A stretch of DNA of 64,000 nt from Rhizobium lentis (GTDB lineage Bacteria > Pseudomonadota > Alphaproteobacteria > Rhizobiales > Rhizobiaceae), in assembly GCF_017352135.1 (NCBI RefSeq), contig NZ_CP071454.1:3683001-3747000 (forward strand), written 5' to 3'. The notes beneath the pieces were generated by a model. That model saw only the letters and a program-made list of their open reading frames with translations. It ran no database searches and was not told the DNA's origin. Within the stretch, counting starts at the first letter, position 1; every line of letters begins with the position of its first letter. Shown one piece after another: positions 17,117-26,611 of the stretch. A program made the position numbers and the translations under genes.

Positions 17117-18235
17117 ATGCGTGTCGGTTGCCCGAAGGAAATCAAGAATCATGAATACCGCGTCGGCCTGACGCCGGCTTCGGTGCGCGAATACGTCGCG
17201 CACGGCCACGAGGTCTGGGTGGAAACCAAGGCGGGCGCCGGCATCGGTGCCGATGACGCCGCCTATGCGGCGGCTGGCGCCAAGATCGCAGCCACCGCCA
17301 AGGATATCTTCGAAAAATGCGATATGGTCGTCAAGGTGAAGGAGCCGCAGCCCTCCGAATGGGCGCAGCTGCGTGACGGCCAGCTTCTCTACACCTATCT
17401 GCATCTGGCGCCCGACCCCGAGCAGACCAAGGGGCTTCTCGCCTCCGGCGTCACCGCGATCGCCTATGAGACGGTGACCGACGAGCGCGGCGGCCTGCCG
17501 CTACTGGCGCCGATGTCGGAGGTTGCAGGACGCCTGTCGATCCAGGCCGGAGCGACCGCCCTGCAGAAGGCCAATGGCGGCCTCGGCGTCCTGCTCGGCG
17601 GCGTGCCCGGTGTGCTGCCGGCCAAGGTCGCAGTTATCGGCGGCGGCGTCGTCGGCCTGCACGCGGCGAGGATGGCCGCCGGCCTCGGCGCCGATGTCAG
17701 CATTCTCGACAAATCGCTGCCGCGTCTTCGTCAGCTCGACGACATCTTCGCAGGCCGCGTCCACACCCGTTATTCCAGCATCCAGGCGCTGGAAGAAGAG
17801 GTCTTCTCGGCCGATCTCATTATCGGCGCCGTACTGATCCCGGGTGCCGCCGCTCCGAAGCTCGTCACCCGCGAGATGCTCTCCGGCATGAAGAAAGGCG
17901 CCGTCATCGTCGACGTCGCCATCGACCAGGGCGGCTGCTTCGAGACCTCGCATGCGACCACTCATTCCGATCCGACCTACGAGGTCGATGGCGTGGTGCA
18001 TTACTGCGTCGCCAACATGCCGGGCGCAGTACCCGTCACCTCGGCGCACGCGCTCAACAACGCGACCCTGGTTCATGGCCTGGCGCTTGCCGATCGCGGC
18101 CTGCGCGCCATCGCCGAGGACAAGCATCTGAGGAACGGCCTCAACGTGCACAAGGGCCGCATCACCAACAAGCCGGTCGCCGAGGCCCTCGGCTACGAGG
18201 TATTCGCGCCGGAGAGCGTTCTGAACGTAGCGTGA
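17117..18235 (+). CDS. ald: Alanine dehydrogenase
   Basis: 372 residues from the ATG at 17117 (GAGAGGAA upstream); longer in-frame starts are rejected. The N-terminus [23 protein letters not shown] is the classical Ald/PNT signature. The NAD-binding Rossmann motif is [22 protein letters not shown] near residue 170, and [11 protein letters not shown] supplies the catalytic-region lysine. It interconverts L-alanine and pyruvate plus ammonia with NAD. In rhizobia it feeds alanine catabolism and bacteroid alanine export. Control by the divergent Lrp gene is likely. Confidence 0.95.
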   Translation: MRVGCPKEIKNHEYRVGLTPASVREYVAHGHEVWVETKAGAGIGADDAAYAAAGAKIAATAKDIFEKCDMVVKVKEPQPSEWAQLRDGQLLYTYLHLAPDPEQTKGLLASGVTAIAYETVTDERGGLPLLAPMSEVAGRLSIQAGATALQKANGGLGVLLGGVPGVLPAKVAVIGGGVVGLHAARMAAGLGADVSILDKSLPRLRQLDDIFAGRVHTRYSSIQALEEEVFSADLIIGAVLIPGAAAPKLVTREMLSGMKKGAVIVDVAIDQGGCFETSHATTHSDPTYEVDGVVHYCVANMPGAVPVTSAHALNNATLVHGLALADRGLRAIAEDKHLRNGLNVHKGRITNKPVAEALGYEVFAPESVLNVA

Positions 18236-18251
18236 GGTACCTGACTTGAGG

Positions 18252-18755
18252 TTAGGCGCCGCTCTGCGCAAGGGCCGGCGCCTCTGCCTTGTCGATCCGG
18301 CACTGGAAGCAATTGTTGCGCGCCGAGCGAACATGGACATAGGCGATTTCGGGCCGCGCCAGCAGCTTTTCGCCATAGGCCGCAATCTCGCCGACAAGGG
18401 TCACTGCACCGGTGCCGTAGACGATGCGGTTGTCCTCATTATAGCCATGGAGAATGAAGTCGCGGCTCGTCATCAGCACCGGCGGCAAGATCTCCTCCGC
18501 GGCATAGCGCCGGCAGGGCTGCTTGTGCAGGAAGATCGGCCCGGTTTCGGCATAGGGCTGCAGTTCCGGGAAAGGCCGGTAAGCAAAGACGAGCAGTTTC
18601 TCGCCGTCATCGATGTTTTCAAGGCAATGGCGGCAGGGGTGACCTGGCCCATCGGAAACCATCGTCTCCGGCAGCCTGTCATAGGCGTCGCGGCCGCCGT
18701 TCCAGAGGTGCTCGGCATCAGCGGTCGGCATGGCGACAAAACGTAAGGCGGTCAT
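18252..18755 (-). CDS. DUF1203-family protein
   Basis: 167 residues. Conserved features include GHPCRHCLENIDDGEKLLVFAYRPF with a C-x-x-C pair, GPIFLHKQPCRRY, and the C-terminal YVHVRSARNNCFQCRI, which adds another C-x-x-C. Together the cysteines could bind a metal or be redox-active, but this is inference. The family is widespread in proteobacteria without an assigned function. It converges on ald with 16 bp between the stops, and the MFS gene lies upstream in the same direction. Confidence 0.8.
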   Translation of the reverse strand: MTALRFVAMPTADAEHLWNGGRDAYDRLPETMVSDGPGHPCRHCLENIDDGEKLLVFAYRPFPELQPYAETGPIFLHKQPCRRYAAEEILPPVLMTSRDFILHGYNEDNRIVYGTGAVTLVGEIAAYGEKLLARPEIAYVHVRSARNNCFQCRIDKAEAPALAQSGA

Positions 18756-18942
18756 GGCAAATCTCCTTGGTGATTGCCATGAAATGCACCCGCATCATCG
18801 TGTAAGCCACCCGTTTCTTGCGAAACTGCATGGGAAGGAAACTGCCTTGGCCGAAGTCGATTTGGCGCTGCTGGCGCAGCAGAACGCGGAAATATTGGAA
18901 GAACTCAGGGCTTTGCGCCGGGAGGGGCAGTTGCATTTTGGG

Positions 18943-20118
18943 TCAGCCGCGAGGCTGCGCGGATTCCGGCTCTGCGATGTTCGGCACCGAAGTGGCGGCA
19001 AGCGCCCTGGTGACTAAAAGTGCGGTGACGACGACGGGGATTACCGCCCAATAGGAAAAGCGGATACCGAAATACTCGGCGATAAATCCGAGCAGTGGCG
19101 GGCCGGCGAAAAATACGAGGAAGGTTGTCTGGCTCAGCGCGGCGACGTTAACTGGAACCGGCCGATCCGTGCGTTGGGCCGCAGCTGAGATGGCGAGCGG
19201 ATAGACTGACGAGCAGCCGATGCCGGTCAGGCCGAAGCCGATGAGCGCTACGACAGGCTGTGTCGCCGTTGCGACCAAAAGAAGGCCGAAGATCACGATT
19301 CCGAGAAGGATGATTGCAACCGGGCAGGGGTTGAGGCGATCGATTACAGGATCCATTGCAAGTCGGCCGGCGGCGATGGTGAGGGAGAATATCGTCACCC
19401 CGAGTCCTCCAATGAATGGTTCGACTGCGAAGACGTCGCGCATATAGATCGCCGACCAATCGACGCTCGCGCCTTCGGCCAGAAGCGGCGCCGCACCGAT
19501 CAGGCAAAGCGGCAACAACCCTATGGTGGGCAGGGCGATGACTGGAATCTCTCCCGAGTGAACCTCCTGCCGCGAGGGTGCGGTCTCAATCTTTGAGAAA
19601 ACGATCGACCCTGTAATAAGGACAGTCAGGAGCACGAGGAAGATGTGCAGTTCGATGGAAACGGCCGCCTGCCGCATGCCCGCGGCAACAAGGGCAGTGA
19701 TGCAGAAGCCGAGACTCCACATGCCGTGAGCCCGGCTCATGATGCGGTAGCCAAGCAGCGCCTCGTGGCGGTCCGTTTCGATATTGGCATTAATCTCGAA
19801 TGCGCCGGTGAAAAGACCCGCGAGGAAGAACAGCGGTATTGCCGGTAGAGCTGAAGGCATCCAGGAGATCATCGCAAAGGACAGGGATGCGCCGAATACC
19901 GTGACGAAGGCTGTGGCGCGCGCCCCGTGCCTTTCGATGATTCTCGCCGAAAACGTCAGCCCGCAGAGAACACCTGATGACATGACAGCGAGCAGAAGCC
20001 CGAGCTCGCCTTCGGTCAGGCCAAACTTGCGCTGAAGATCGGGTAACCGCGAAAGAAAGGCACCCACGCAAAGGGCGACGGCGAACTGAATGAAGAAAAT
20101 GCGATGATGCGGCTTCAT
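18943..20118 (-). CDS. Major facilitator superfamily transporter
   Basis: 391 residues from the ATG at 20118 (MKPHHRIFFIQFAVALCVGAFLSRLPDLQRKFGL). About twelve hydrophobic helices are visible, with the intracellular loop motif RIIERHGARAT after TM2. The profile resembles the fucose-permease or sugar/drug-efflux branch of MFS (ACDE-like), but the substrate is not predictable. The frame extends 132 bp further upstream without a plausible start signal. It points away from the GNAT fragment at 20262 and has no clear partner gene. Confidence 0.82.
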   Translation of the reverse strand: MKPHHRIFFIQFAVALCVGAFLSRLPDLQRKFGLTEGELGLLLAVMSSGVLCGLTFSARIIERHGARATAFVTVFGASLSFAMISWMPSALPAIPLFFLAGLFTGAFEINANIETDRHEALLGYRIMSRAHGMWSLGFCITALVAAGMRQAAVSIELHIFLVLLTVLITGSIVFSKIETAPSRQEVHSGEIPVIALPTIGLLPLCLIGAAPLLAEGASVDWSAIYMRDVFAVEPFIGGLGVTIFSLTIAAGRLAMDPVIDRLNPCPVAIILLGIVIFGLLLVATATQPVVALIGFGLTGIGCSSVYPLAISAAAQRTDRPVPVNVAALSQTTFLVFFAGPPLLGFIAEYFGIRFSYWAVIPVVVTALLVTRALAATSVPNIAEPESAQPRG

Positions 20119-20261
20119 CTTGGGACCTGCTTCGATCGAATAGGGCCTGAATCCGCCAGCAAAGCGGGATTTCCTGGTGAGCTGTCGACTGGTTCGGAAA
20201 CCGGGGATATCCGCATTGTCTTCACCGCTGCTGACAGTTACCGTCAGCACAGAAGCAGTCC

Positions 20262-20437
20262 TCAGCTTTTCCGCGCTATCTCCAGCAGCTCCTTGTCGCT
20301 CAGCGGCCGGACGATGCCGGTGCCTGTGGATAGCGGCGAGAAACCGTACATCTGATAGAGCTGCAGCGCGCGCGGCTGGTCGAGATTATTGGTGGTGGTG
20401 ACCCGCTTCGGATTGAGTGACCAGATGGCATAGAGCG
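20262..20437 (-). pseudogene. Truncated duplicate of the GNAT acetyltransferase gene (C-terminal fragment)
   Basis: The reverse-strand frame encodes LYAIWSLNPKRVTTTNNLDQ and LQLYQMYGFSPLSTGTGIVR, nearly identical to the C-terminal end of the intact GNAT protein at 26046-26606. At DNA level 20280-20437 matches 26064-26224 with about eight mismatches and one 3-bp indel, some 95% identity. The N-terminal two-thirds of the gene is absent, replaced by unrelated sequence from 20438. It is therefore a dead partial copy, useful as a scar marking how the 20.4-26.0 kb cassette arrived. Confidence 0.85.
20280..20437. repeat. Direct repeat, left copy, flanking the pta-ackA cassette
   Basis: 158 bp, about 95% identical and in the same orientation as 26064-26224. 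The two copies lie 5.8 kb apart and bracket the DUF3141-pta-ackA-fabI genes. Confidence 0.9.
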
Positions 20438-20741
20438 GCGTCCTTTCCGGCCGCTGCGGCGTAAGCTCTAGTATCATACGTGCGTACGAATGGGGTGACA
20501 ACAAACCTTCGCGGAAAGGGCGATAGACTGGGTTCGACCGCCTGCTTGTAGAGCGCTGTTTCCAAGAGGAGCCGTGTAGAACGCATTTTTCTCAACGAAG
20601 ATTCGCTCTTGGAACAGTTCCGATGAGAACGTGCATGTTGTTCTAAATCAAAGTGCGGATGTCATTCTTATGCTTTTGTCGCTTTTGATGGCGAAGCGGC
20701 GCATGCGGCATCGGTTTACCCATGAGATGAAGGAGAATATT
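20438..20741. other. Upstream region of the DUF3141-pta-ackA-fabI operon
   Basis: 304 bp without a supported gene. It holds inverted repeats GGAACAGTTCC (about 20612-20622) and AGAAC/GTTCT a little downstream, which are possible operators. Because pta-ackA is reported as PhoB-controlled in Sinorhizobium meliloti I searched for two TGTCAT-type half-sites 11 bp apart and found only one good half-site (20659-20665). Confidence 0.4.
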
Positions 20742-22994
20742 ATGAATAATCCGTTGTTGAACACTGCAGATACGGAAATTTCGTCTCCCTTCGGTCTCTT
20801 CGGCTCCATGTTGGACTACGGGCTTGATGCGGCGCAGCGAAGCATTCTGTTTTGGGATGTGCTGCGTCAGCGCGGAAATCGTTATCAGGCCCAAGCAGCC
20901 AAGACTGCGCCGCATGTTCTGAGCTACACACCGGAGATTGTGGTTGATGGCCGCACGCTCGAGAGACCGGTGAACTACGCACTGACGCGGATCGTCCCGC
21001 CTGACGGGCTAGTCATCGACCAGACGCGGCGCCCCTTTGTGGTGATCGACCCGCGCGCGGGACATGGTCCCGGCATCGGTGGTTTCAAGGCCGATAGCGA
21101 GATCGGTGTAGCGTTGAAGGCAGGTCATCCCTGCTATTTCGTCGGTTTTCTGCCCAATCCCATGCCGGGCCAGACTATCGAGGATATCGCACGTGCGGAG
21201 GCCATATTCCTCGAGAAAGTTATCGCATTGCATCCCGATGCAGATGCAAAACCCTGCGTCATCGGCAATTGCCAGGCCGGCTGGGCAGTGATGATGCTCG
21301 CGGCGCTAAGGCCGGAACTGTTCGGCTCAATCATCATCGCAGGAACGCCGCTTTCCTATTGGGCGGGTGTCCACGGCAAGTATCCAATGCGCTACAGCGG
21401 TGGACTGCTTGGCGGCAGCTGGCTGACAGCCCTGACCAGCGATCTGGGACAGGGCATTTTCGATGGTGCCTGGTTGGTGCAGAATTTTGAGAATCAGAAC
21501 CCGGCCAACACGCTCTGGACCAAGCAATACAACCTCTATTCCAAGATCGATACCGAAGCCGACCGCTATCTGGGTTTCGAAGACTGGTGGGGCGGCCACG
21601 TCAATCTGAATGGCGAGGAAATTCAGTTCATCGTTGACGAGCTTTTCATAGGCAACAATCTGGCGGCGGGCCGTATCGAGACCTCGGACGGTTCGGCCTT
21701 AGACCTGCGCAATATCCGTTCGCCGATCGTGGTGCTCTGCTCGAAAGGCGACAACATCACGCCGCCGCCGCAAGCCCTCGACTGGATCCTCGATATTTAT
21801 GACGATGTCCAGGAGATCCGCTCCCATGGTCAGACGATCATCTACAGCGTGCACGAGACGGTCGGACATCTCGGCATCTTCGTTTCCGCCGGCATCGCCC
21901 GCAAGGAACATGGCGAGTTCTCCTCAAACATCGACCTGATCGACGCGCTGCCGCCCGGTCTCTATGAGGCGATTTTTGAGCTAAAGACGGCGGAGACGTT
22001 CAATGCAGATCTTGTTGGCGGTGACTGGATCATGCGTTGCGAGGCAAGGACGCTCGACGATATTCGCGCTCTAGGCGGCAACGATGCGGCCGACGACCGA
22101 CGGTTCGCGACGGCCGCACGGGTGTCCGAGATCAATCTTTCGCTCTATCGCACCTTCGTTCACACCATTTTGCGGCAGGCATTGCCGAAGGGCTTCGGCG
22201 AGCAGATGCGAAAGCTTCATCCGCTGCGCCTGCAATACGATCTTTTCTCGGATGCCAATCCGTGGATGGCGTCGGTGGCTAGTTTTGCTCAGCAATCGGC
22301 AGCAGATCGTCGGCCGGTCCAGGGCGACAATCCGTTCCTCGCCCTGGAACGCGCGGCGTCCGGCCAGATCATTTCTACACTCGATTCCTGGCGGACAATG
22401 ATGGAAACAGTCTCTGAGGCAACATTCCTCGCCGTCTACGGTTGTCCTCTCCTGCAGGCTGCCGTCGGTATCGATCCGGCCGATCAAGCGCCCCGGCGTC
22501 GGGCGAGCAAGACGGGCCTGCATCGCCGTGTTCTTGAGGAGCGGATCGAGGAGCTCAGGGGGCGGGTTTCCGAGGGCGGCCTCCGGGAATGCCTTGCACG
22601 CAGCCTCATTTACGTGGCGAGTGCGCGAGGGGGCGCCGATGAGCGTGGTTTTGCGGCAATCCGCCGTATGCGATCGATCGAGGACGGCCTTCCGCCCATG
22701 ACGCTCGGAGCTTTCAAATCGCTGATCCGCGACCAATTCCTGATCCTGTTGATCGACGAGGCGGGTGCGTTGTCAGCAATCCCCGGCATGCTGCCTGAAG
22801 ACAGGGAGCTTCGCACCTCCGCCCTGGCCGCGCTCAAGGAAGTACTGACGGTTCGCGGTGAGTTGGAAGGGGAACTGGAGAGCCGTTGGCAGAAGGTGGT
22901 CGAGCTGTTCGATGTCGAAGAGAAACCCGCCGCCGCTCCATCCGCTCGTTTGAAAGTGGTGAAGACCACCCAATCCAAGCAGGCCAAGAGCTGA
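20742..22994 (+). CDS. DUF3141 protein, PHA-synthase-like alpha/beta hydrolase
   Basis: 750 residues from the ATG at 20742, set by AGGAG six bases upstream; in-frame starts before it would add implausible residues. A PHA-synthase-type hydrolase core occupies roughly residues 60-430. Its nucleophile elbow is GNCQAG (Cys 177) rather than G-x-S-x-G. A probable acid lies in LCSKGDNITPPP and the histidine in VHETVGHLGIFVS, a Cys-Asp-His triad as in PhaC. The remaining 300 residues are mostly helical and of unknown role. It leads an operon with pta, ackA and fabI, suggesting acyl-CoA or polyhydroxyalkanoate-related chemistry. Its product is not known. Confidence 0.8.
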   Translation: MNNPLLNTADTEISSPFGLFGSMLDYGLDAAQRSILFWDVLRQRGNRYQAQAAKTAPHVLSYTPEIVVDGRTLERPVNYALTRIVPPDGLVIDQTRRPFVVIDPRAGHGPGIGGFKADSEIGVALKAGHPCYFVGFLPNPMPGQTIEDIARAEAIFLEKVIALHPDADAKPCVIGNCQAGWAVMMLAALRPELFGSIIIAGTPLSYWAGVHGKYPMRYSGGLLGGSWLTALTSDLGQGIFDGAWLVQNFENQNPANTLWTKQYNLYSKIDTEADRYLGFEDWWGGHVNLNGEEIQFIVDELFIGNNLAAGRIETSDGSALDLRNIRSPIVVLCSKGDNITPPPQALDWILDIYDDVQEIRSHGQTIIYSVHETVGHLGIFVSAGIARKEHGEFSSNIDLIDALPPGLYEAIFELKTAETFNADLVGGDWIMRCEARTLDDIRALGGNDAADDRRFATAARVSEINLSLYRTFVHTILRQALPKGFGEQMRKLHPLRLQYDLFSDANPWMASVASFAQQSAADRRPVQGDNPFLALERAASGQIISTLDSWRTMMETVSEATFLAVYGCPLLQAAVGIDPADQAPRRRASKTGLHRRVLEERIEELRGRVSEGGLRECLARSLIYVASARGGADERGFAAIRRMRSIEDGLPPMTLGAFKSLIRDQFLILLIDEAGALSAIPGMLPEDRELRTSALAALKEVLTVRGELEGELESRWQKVVELFDVEEKPAAAPSARLKVVKTTQSKQAKS

Positions 22995-23046
22995 ATATCA
23001 AGCGGCCATATCGGCGGTTGCGATAGGGCTTTCTATGGAGGTTTGC

Positions 23047-24012
23047 ATGACGGATATCGCAAGTGCGGCGCCGTTGGAGGCGCACCGGAAATATGAACAA
23101 CTCATCGCCCGCGCGAAGCAGACCCCGCCGACGAAGACGGTGGTCGTTCATCCCTGCGATGAATCTTCCTTACGCGGCGCAATCGAAGCTGCCGAAGAGG
23201 GACTGATCAAGCCAATACTCGTTGGGCCCGCTCACAGGATAGAGGCCGTGGTCAAGGCGCACGGGCTGGATATAAATCCCTACGAGATTGTCGACGTCGC
23301 CCACAGCGATGCGGCGGCAATTTGCGGCGTGAAGCTGATCCAAGAGGCCAAGGGCGAGCTTTTGATGAAAGGCAGCTTGCATACGGACGAGCTGATGCGC
23401 GCCGTCACTGCGTCGGCCACAGGATTGCGTACTGCCCGCCGTATCAGCCACGTCTTCGTCATGGACGTGCCGACCTATCCGGAGCCGCTGTTCATCACGG
23501 ATGCAGCGATCAATATCGAACCCGACCTCGATGCGAAACGCGACATTATCCAGAACGTCATCGATCTGTTTACCCAGGTCGGCCTCGGCACGCCGCGAGT
23601 GGCGATCCTGTCGGCCGTGGAGACGGTGACCTCCAAGATCCCTTCCACCATCGAGGCTGCGGCGCTTTGCAAGATGGCCGAGCGCGGACAGATCACTGGG
23701 GGTCTGCTCGACGGACCGCTTGCCTTCGACAATGCGATTGATCCCGAAGCCGCGCGGATAAAAGGCATCCAGTCGCCGGTAGCAGGCAAGGCGCAGATTC
23801 TCGTCGTGCCGAACCTGGAAGCGGGCAACATGCTGGCGAAGAACCTTACCTTCCTAGCGCGAGCGGATGCGGCCGGCATCGTGCTCGGCGCGCGGGTGCC
23901 GATCATTCTGACATCCCGTGCCGATTCCGTGCGCACCCGCCTTGCCTCCTGCGCGCTGGCGGTTCTGCTCGCCGAAGCGCGTCGCCGCATGGCGGCGATA
24001 CCGACGGCATAA
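23047..24012 (+). CDS. pta: Phosphate acetyl/butyryltransferase
   Basis: 321 residues from the ATG at 23047, preceded by GGAGG five bases upstream. It is the short PTA_PTB type without the N-terminal regulatory domain of enterobacterial Pta. Conserved segments include [43 protein letters not shown] and the C-terminal [19 protein letters not shown] with the phosphate-loop-like region. It converts acyl-CoA plus phosphate to acyl-phosphate and CoA. The adjacent acetate kinase five bases downstream turns this into an ATP-yielding acetate pathway. Acetyl versus butyryl preference is not visible. Confidence 0.9.
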   Translation: MTDIASAAPLEAHRKYEQLIARAKQTPPTKTVVVHPCDESSLRGAIEAAEEGLIKPILVGPAHRIEAVVKAHGLDINPYEIVDVAHSDAAAICGVKLIQEAKGELLMKGSLHTDELMRAVTASATGLRTARRISHVFVMDVPTYPEPLFITDAAINIEPDLDAKRDIIQNVIDLFTQVGLGTPRVAILSAVETVTSKIPSTIEAAALCKMAERGQITGGLLDGPLAFDNAIDPEAARIKGIQSPVAGKAQILVVPNLEAGNMLAKNLTFLARADAAGIVLGARVPIILTSRADSVRTRLASCALAVLLAEARRRMAAIPTA

Positions 24013-24017
24013 TACCC

Positions 24018-25190
24018 ATGGATACCGTGCTCGTCGTTAATGCGGGATCTTCCAGCCTCAAATTCGAGGTCTTTTCGATCGAGGGCGGCCTTTCCAGACG
24101 TCTGAAGGGACAGATGGAAGGCGTGGGGACGGCGCCGCGTCTTCGCATTAAAGGCGCGACGGAGGAGGTGCTTGCAGATCACCAGCACAGCCAGAGCGAG
24201 GTGCCTGATCTGCAGGCGGCCATGCGTCTCGTCGGCGCCTGGCTGCGAGAATCGCATGAGGGCAGGCTCGTTGCGGTGGGCCATCGAGTTGTGCATGGCG
24301 GACCGGAGTATGGGCGGCCGGTGCTGATCGACGAAAAGGTGCTCGCGGATCTCGAGCGTTACGTGCCGCTTGCTCCCCTCCATCAGCCGAACAACCTGGC
24401 TCCGATCCGCGCGATCTTGGCCCGCCGCCCGGACTTGCCGCAGGTCGCTTGCTTCGATACATCCTTCCATCGTGGCCATAGCGCCGTGGCGGATCACTAT
24501 GCCATTCCCGAACGGTTTTTTGCCGAGGGTGTCAGGCGCTACGGCTTTCACGGGCTCTCCTATGAATATGTGGCAAGTCGTTTGCCCGAGTTGGCTCCTG
24601 AGATCGCCCCCGGCCGCGTGGTCGTTGCCCATCTTGGCAGCGGCGCCTCCATGTGCGCGCTCTTCAATGGCCGCAGTGTGGAAAGCACGCTCGGTTTCAC
24701 GGCTCTGGACGGATTGCCGATGGGCACGCGTTGCGGCCAGATCGATCCCGGCGTCATCCTCTATCTGCTCAACCAGAAGGGCATGACCCCTGATCAAATC
24801 CAGGATCTGCTCTACAAGGATTCAGGGCTCAAGGGCCTTTCCGGCGTGAGCAACGACGTGCGGTCGTTGTTGGAAAGCGAAGATTCTCGCGCGGCCTTCG
24901 CGCTTGAGCATTTCGTCCATCGCATCGGCTTGAATGCCGGCATGCTGGCGGCGGCGCTGGGCGGCATGGATGGCTTCGTTTTCACGGCCGGTATCGGCGA
25001 AAACTCGCCGGAAATGCGAAAGCGGATTGTCGAAAAGCTCGAATGGCTGGGCGCGAAGCTCGATCCGGAACGAAACGCTGCAGGACATCTGCTGATATCG
25101 ACGGCAGATAGCTGGCTGCGCGTTTATGTCGTGCCGACGGACGAGGAACTGATGATTGCCCGCCATACGCTGGCGAGCAGCCGGGCTTAG
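24018..25190 (+). CDS. ackA: Acetate kinase
   Basis: 390 residues. The first signature [17 protein letters not shown] and the second, [30 protein letters not shown] and [11 protein letters not shown], cover the acetate/propionate kinase active site; near the C-terminus [15 protein letters not shown] is also typical. It phosphorylates acetate, or in reverse makes ATP from acetyl phosphate. It starts six bases after pta stops, so the two are translationally close and almost certainly co-transcribed. Very secure call. Confidence 0.95.
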   Translation: MDTVLVVNAGSSSLKFEVFSIEGGLSRRLKGQMEGVGTAPRLRIKGATEEVLADHQHSQSEVPDLQAAMRLVGAWLRESHEGRLVAVGHRVVHGGPEYGRPVLIDEKVLADLERYVPLAPLHQPNNLAPIRAILARRPDLPQVACFDTSFHRGHSAVADHYAIPERFFAEGVRRYGFHGLSYEYVASRLPELAPEIAPGRVVVAHLGSGASMCALFNGRSVESTLGFTALDGLPMGTRCGQIDPGVILYLLNQKGMTPDQIQDLLYKDSGLKGLSGVSNDVRSLLESEDSRAAFALEHFVHRIGLNAGMLAAALGGMDGFVFTAGIGENSPEMRKRIVEKLEWLGAKLDPERNAAGHLLISTADSWLRVYVVPTDEELMIARHTLASSRA

Positions 25191-25246
25191 CTGGAGGAAA
25201 TATTAGGCACCGGCAATCGATCTTACCGACGACAAAGGGGACGCAG

Positions 25247-26029
25247 ATGATTCCGACAGTCAAGGCAAAGCTTCTGGAGGGCAAAAAGGGTCTGGTGGTT
25301 GGCATTGCCAACGAACATTCGATTGCCTGGGGATGTGCACGCGCCTTCCGGGCGCTCGGTGCCGAGCTTGCGGTTACCTATCTCAATGAAAAGGCCAAGC
25401 CTTATGTCGAGCCGCTGGCGCGCGAACTGCAGGCGCCGATCATGATGCCGCTGGATGTGGCGGTTCCAGGACAGATGGAGGCCGTCTTCCAGCGCATGGA
25501 GGCAGAATGGCTCGAAATCGATTTCGTCGTGCACTCCATTGCCTTTTCACCGAAGGACACTCTGCAGGGCAGGGTCGTGGACGCGCCGCGCGAAGGCTTC
25601 CTCACGACCCTGGATATTTCCTGTTGGTCGTTCATCCAAATGGCCCATTTGGCCGAACCGCTGATGAAGCGCGGCGGTACTTTATTCACGATGAGCTACT
25701 ACGGAAGCCAGATGGTGGTGAGAAATTACAATATTATGGGAGTTGCGAAAGCGGCATTGGAAAGCGCCGTTCGCTATATGGCTGCCGAATTGGGCCCGAA
25801 GGGCATTCGTGTCCACGCTATTTCTCCCGGCCCGCTTGCAACCCGTGCGGCCTCTGGCATACCCGAATTCGACGAGATCCTGGACAAGGCGCAGGAAACC
25901 GCGCCAGCTCGCAGCCTTGTCAGCATTGATGATGTCGGCATGGCAACAGCCTTCCTAGCCCATGATGCTGCACGCCTCATCACTGGCGCAACCCTTTATG
26001 TCGACGGCGGGTACCACATCATCGATTAA
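25247..26029 (+). CDS. fabI: Enoyl-[acyl-carrier-protein] reductase (NADH), FabI-type
   Basis: 260 residues with the FabI-specific opening LLEGKKGLVVGIANEHSIAWG, DVAVPGQ, VHSIAFSPK, and the catalytic Tyr-x6-Lys as YNIMGVAKA. YVDGGYHIID at the C-terminus matches FabI. It reduces enoyl-ACP in the last step of each fatty-acid elongation cycle. Located in the pta-ackA cassette rather than a fatty-acid gene cluster, it is likely an additional copy; the housekeeping paralogue would be elsewhere. A role in redirecting acetyl units under stress is inference. Confidence 0.9.
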   Translation: MIPTVKAKLLEGKKGLVVGIANEHSIAWGCARAFRALGAELAVTYLNEKAKPYVEPLARELQAPIMMPLDVAVPGQMEAVFQRMEAEWLEIDFVVHSIAFSPKDTLQGRVVDAPREGFLTTLDISCWSFIQMAHLAEPLMKRGGTLFTMSYYGSQMVVRNYNIMGVAKAALESAVRYMAAELGPKGIRVHAISPGPLATRAASGIPEFDEILDKAQETAPARSLVSIDDVGMATAFLAHDAARLITGATLYVDGGYHIID

Positions 26030-26045
26030 CGGGCAGACAGACGCA

Positions 26046-26606
26046 TCAGCCTTTGCGTGCAAGCTCCAGAAGCTCCTTGTCGCTCAGCGGCCGGACGATG
26101 CCGGTGCCGGTCGAAACCGGGGAGAACCCGTACATCTGATAGAGCTGCAGCGCGCGCGGATGGTCGAGATTATTGGTGGTGGTGGTGACCCGCTTCGGAT
26201 TGAGTGACCAGATGGCATAGAGCGCCTGCAGCAGAAACCATTTGCCGATGCCGAGGCCGAGCGCATGTTCGATCAGGCCGAAATGGCTGAGCTCGATCGT
26301 ATCCTCGTCCTCGCAGAAATATTCGTAGAAGCCGGCGGGCGCGCCGTTCACGTAGAGAACGCTGATATTGTTGCGCTTGTCGTTCAGCGTTTCTGCAAGC
26401 TGCTCGTCGCTCATGCGCAGCCGGTCCACCCACTGCCAGCGCGCGCCCACCTGCCGGTAGAGATAGCGGTAGAAGGGCAGCGGTATGCCGGGCGCGCGCA
26501 TGATCGCCGTCTGGATATTGACGGGCACCGGCATGCTGGCTTTCGGCGGCGTCGTCATTTCGAGCCGAGTGATATGGGCTTTGAGCGAAGCGGGTGTCTT
26601 CCCCAT
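26046..26606 (-). CDS. GNAT-family N-acetyltransferase
   Basis: 186 residues. The GNAT core is recognisable: VNGAPAGFYEYFCED, then IELSHFGLIEHALGLGIGKWFLLQAL with the acetyl-CoA pyrophosphate loop (G-L-G-I-G-K), then LDHPRALQLYQMYGFSP as the beta-6/alpha-4 end. The substrate is unknown. It is the last gene of the minus-strand cysK-alaX-sseA-GNAT run, five bases after sseA. Its 3' part is duplicated at 20280-20437. Confidence 0.85.
   Translation of the reverse strand: MGKTPASLKAHITRLEMTTPPKASMPVPVNIQTAIMRAPGIPLPFYRYLYRQVGARWQWVDRLRMSDEQLAETLNDKRNNISVLYVNGAPAGFYEYFCEDEDTIELSHFGLIEHALGLGIGKWFLLQALYAIWSLNPKRVTTTTNNLDHPRALQLYQMYGFSPVSTGTGIVRPLSDKELLELARKG
26064..26224. repeat. Direct repeat, right copy (inside the intact GNAT gene)
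   Basis: 161 bp matching 20280-20437 at about 95% identity with one 3-bp length difference (four versus three GGT triplets). This copy is within a complete gene, so it is presumably the ancestral one. Confidence 0.9.
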
Positions 26607-26611
26607 GGCGA

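Noticed and set aside
18784..19017. Plus-strand frame with a helical-looking product (AEVDLALLAQQNAEILEEL)
   Set aside because: Overlaps the end of the MFS gene and has no ribosome-binding site; may be a gene remnant, but evidence is too thin to list.
20641..20700. PHO box ahead of the pta-ackA operon
   Set aside because: Only one TGTCAT half-site; the 11-bp spaced partner is too degenerate to claim PhoB control.
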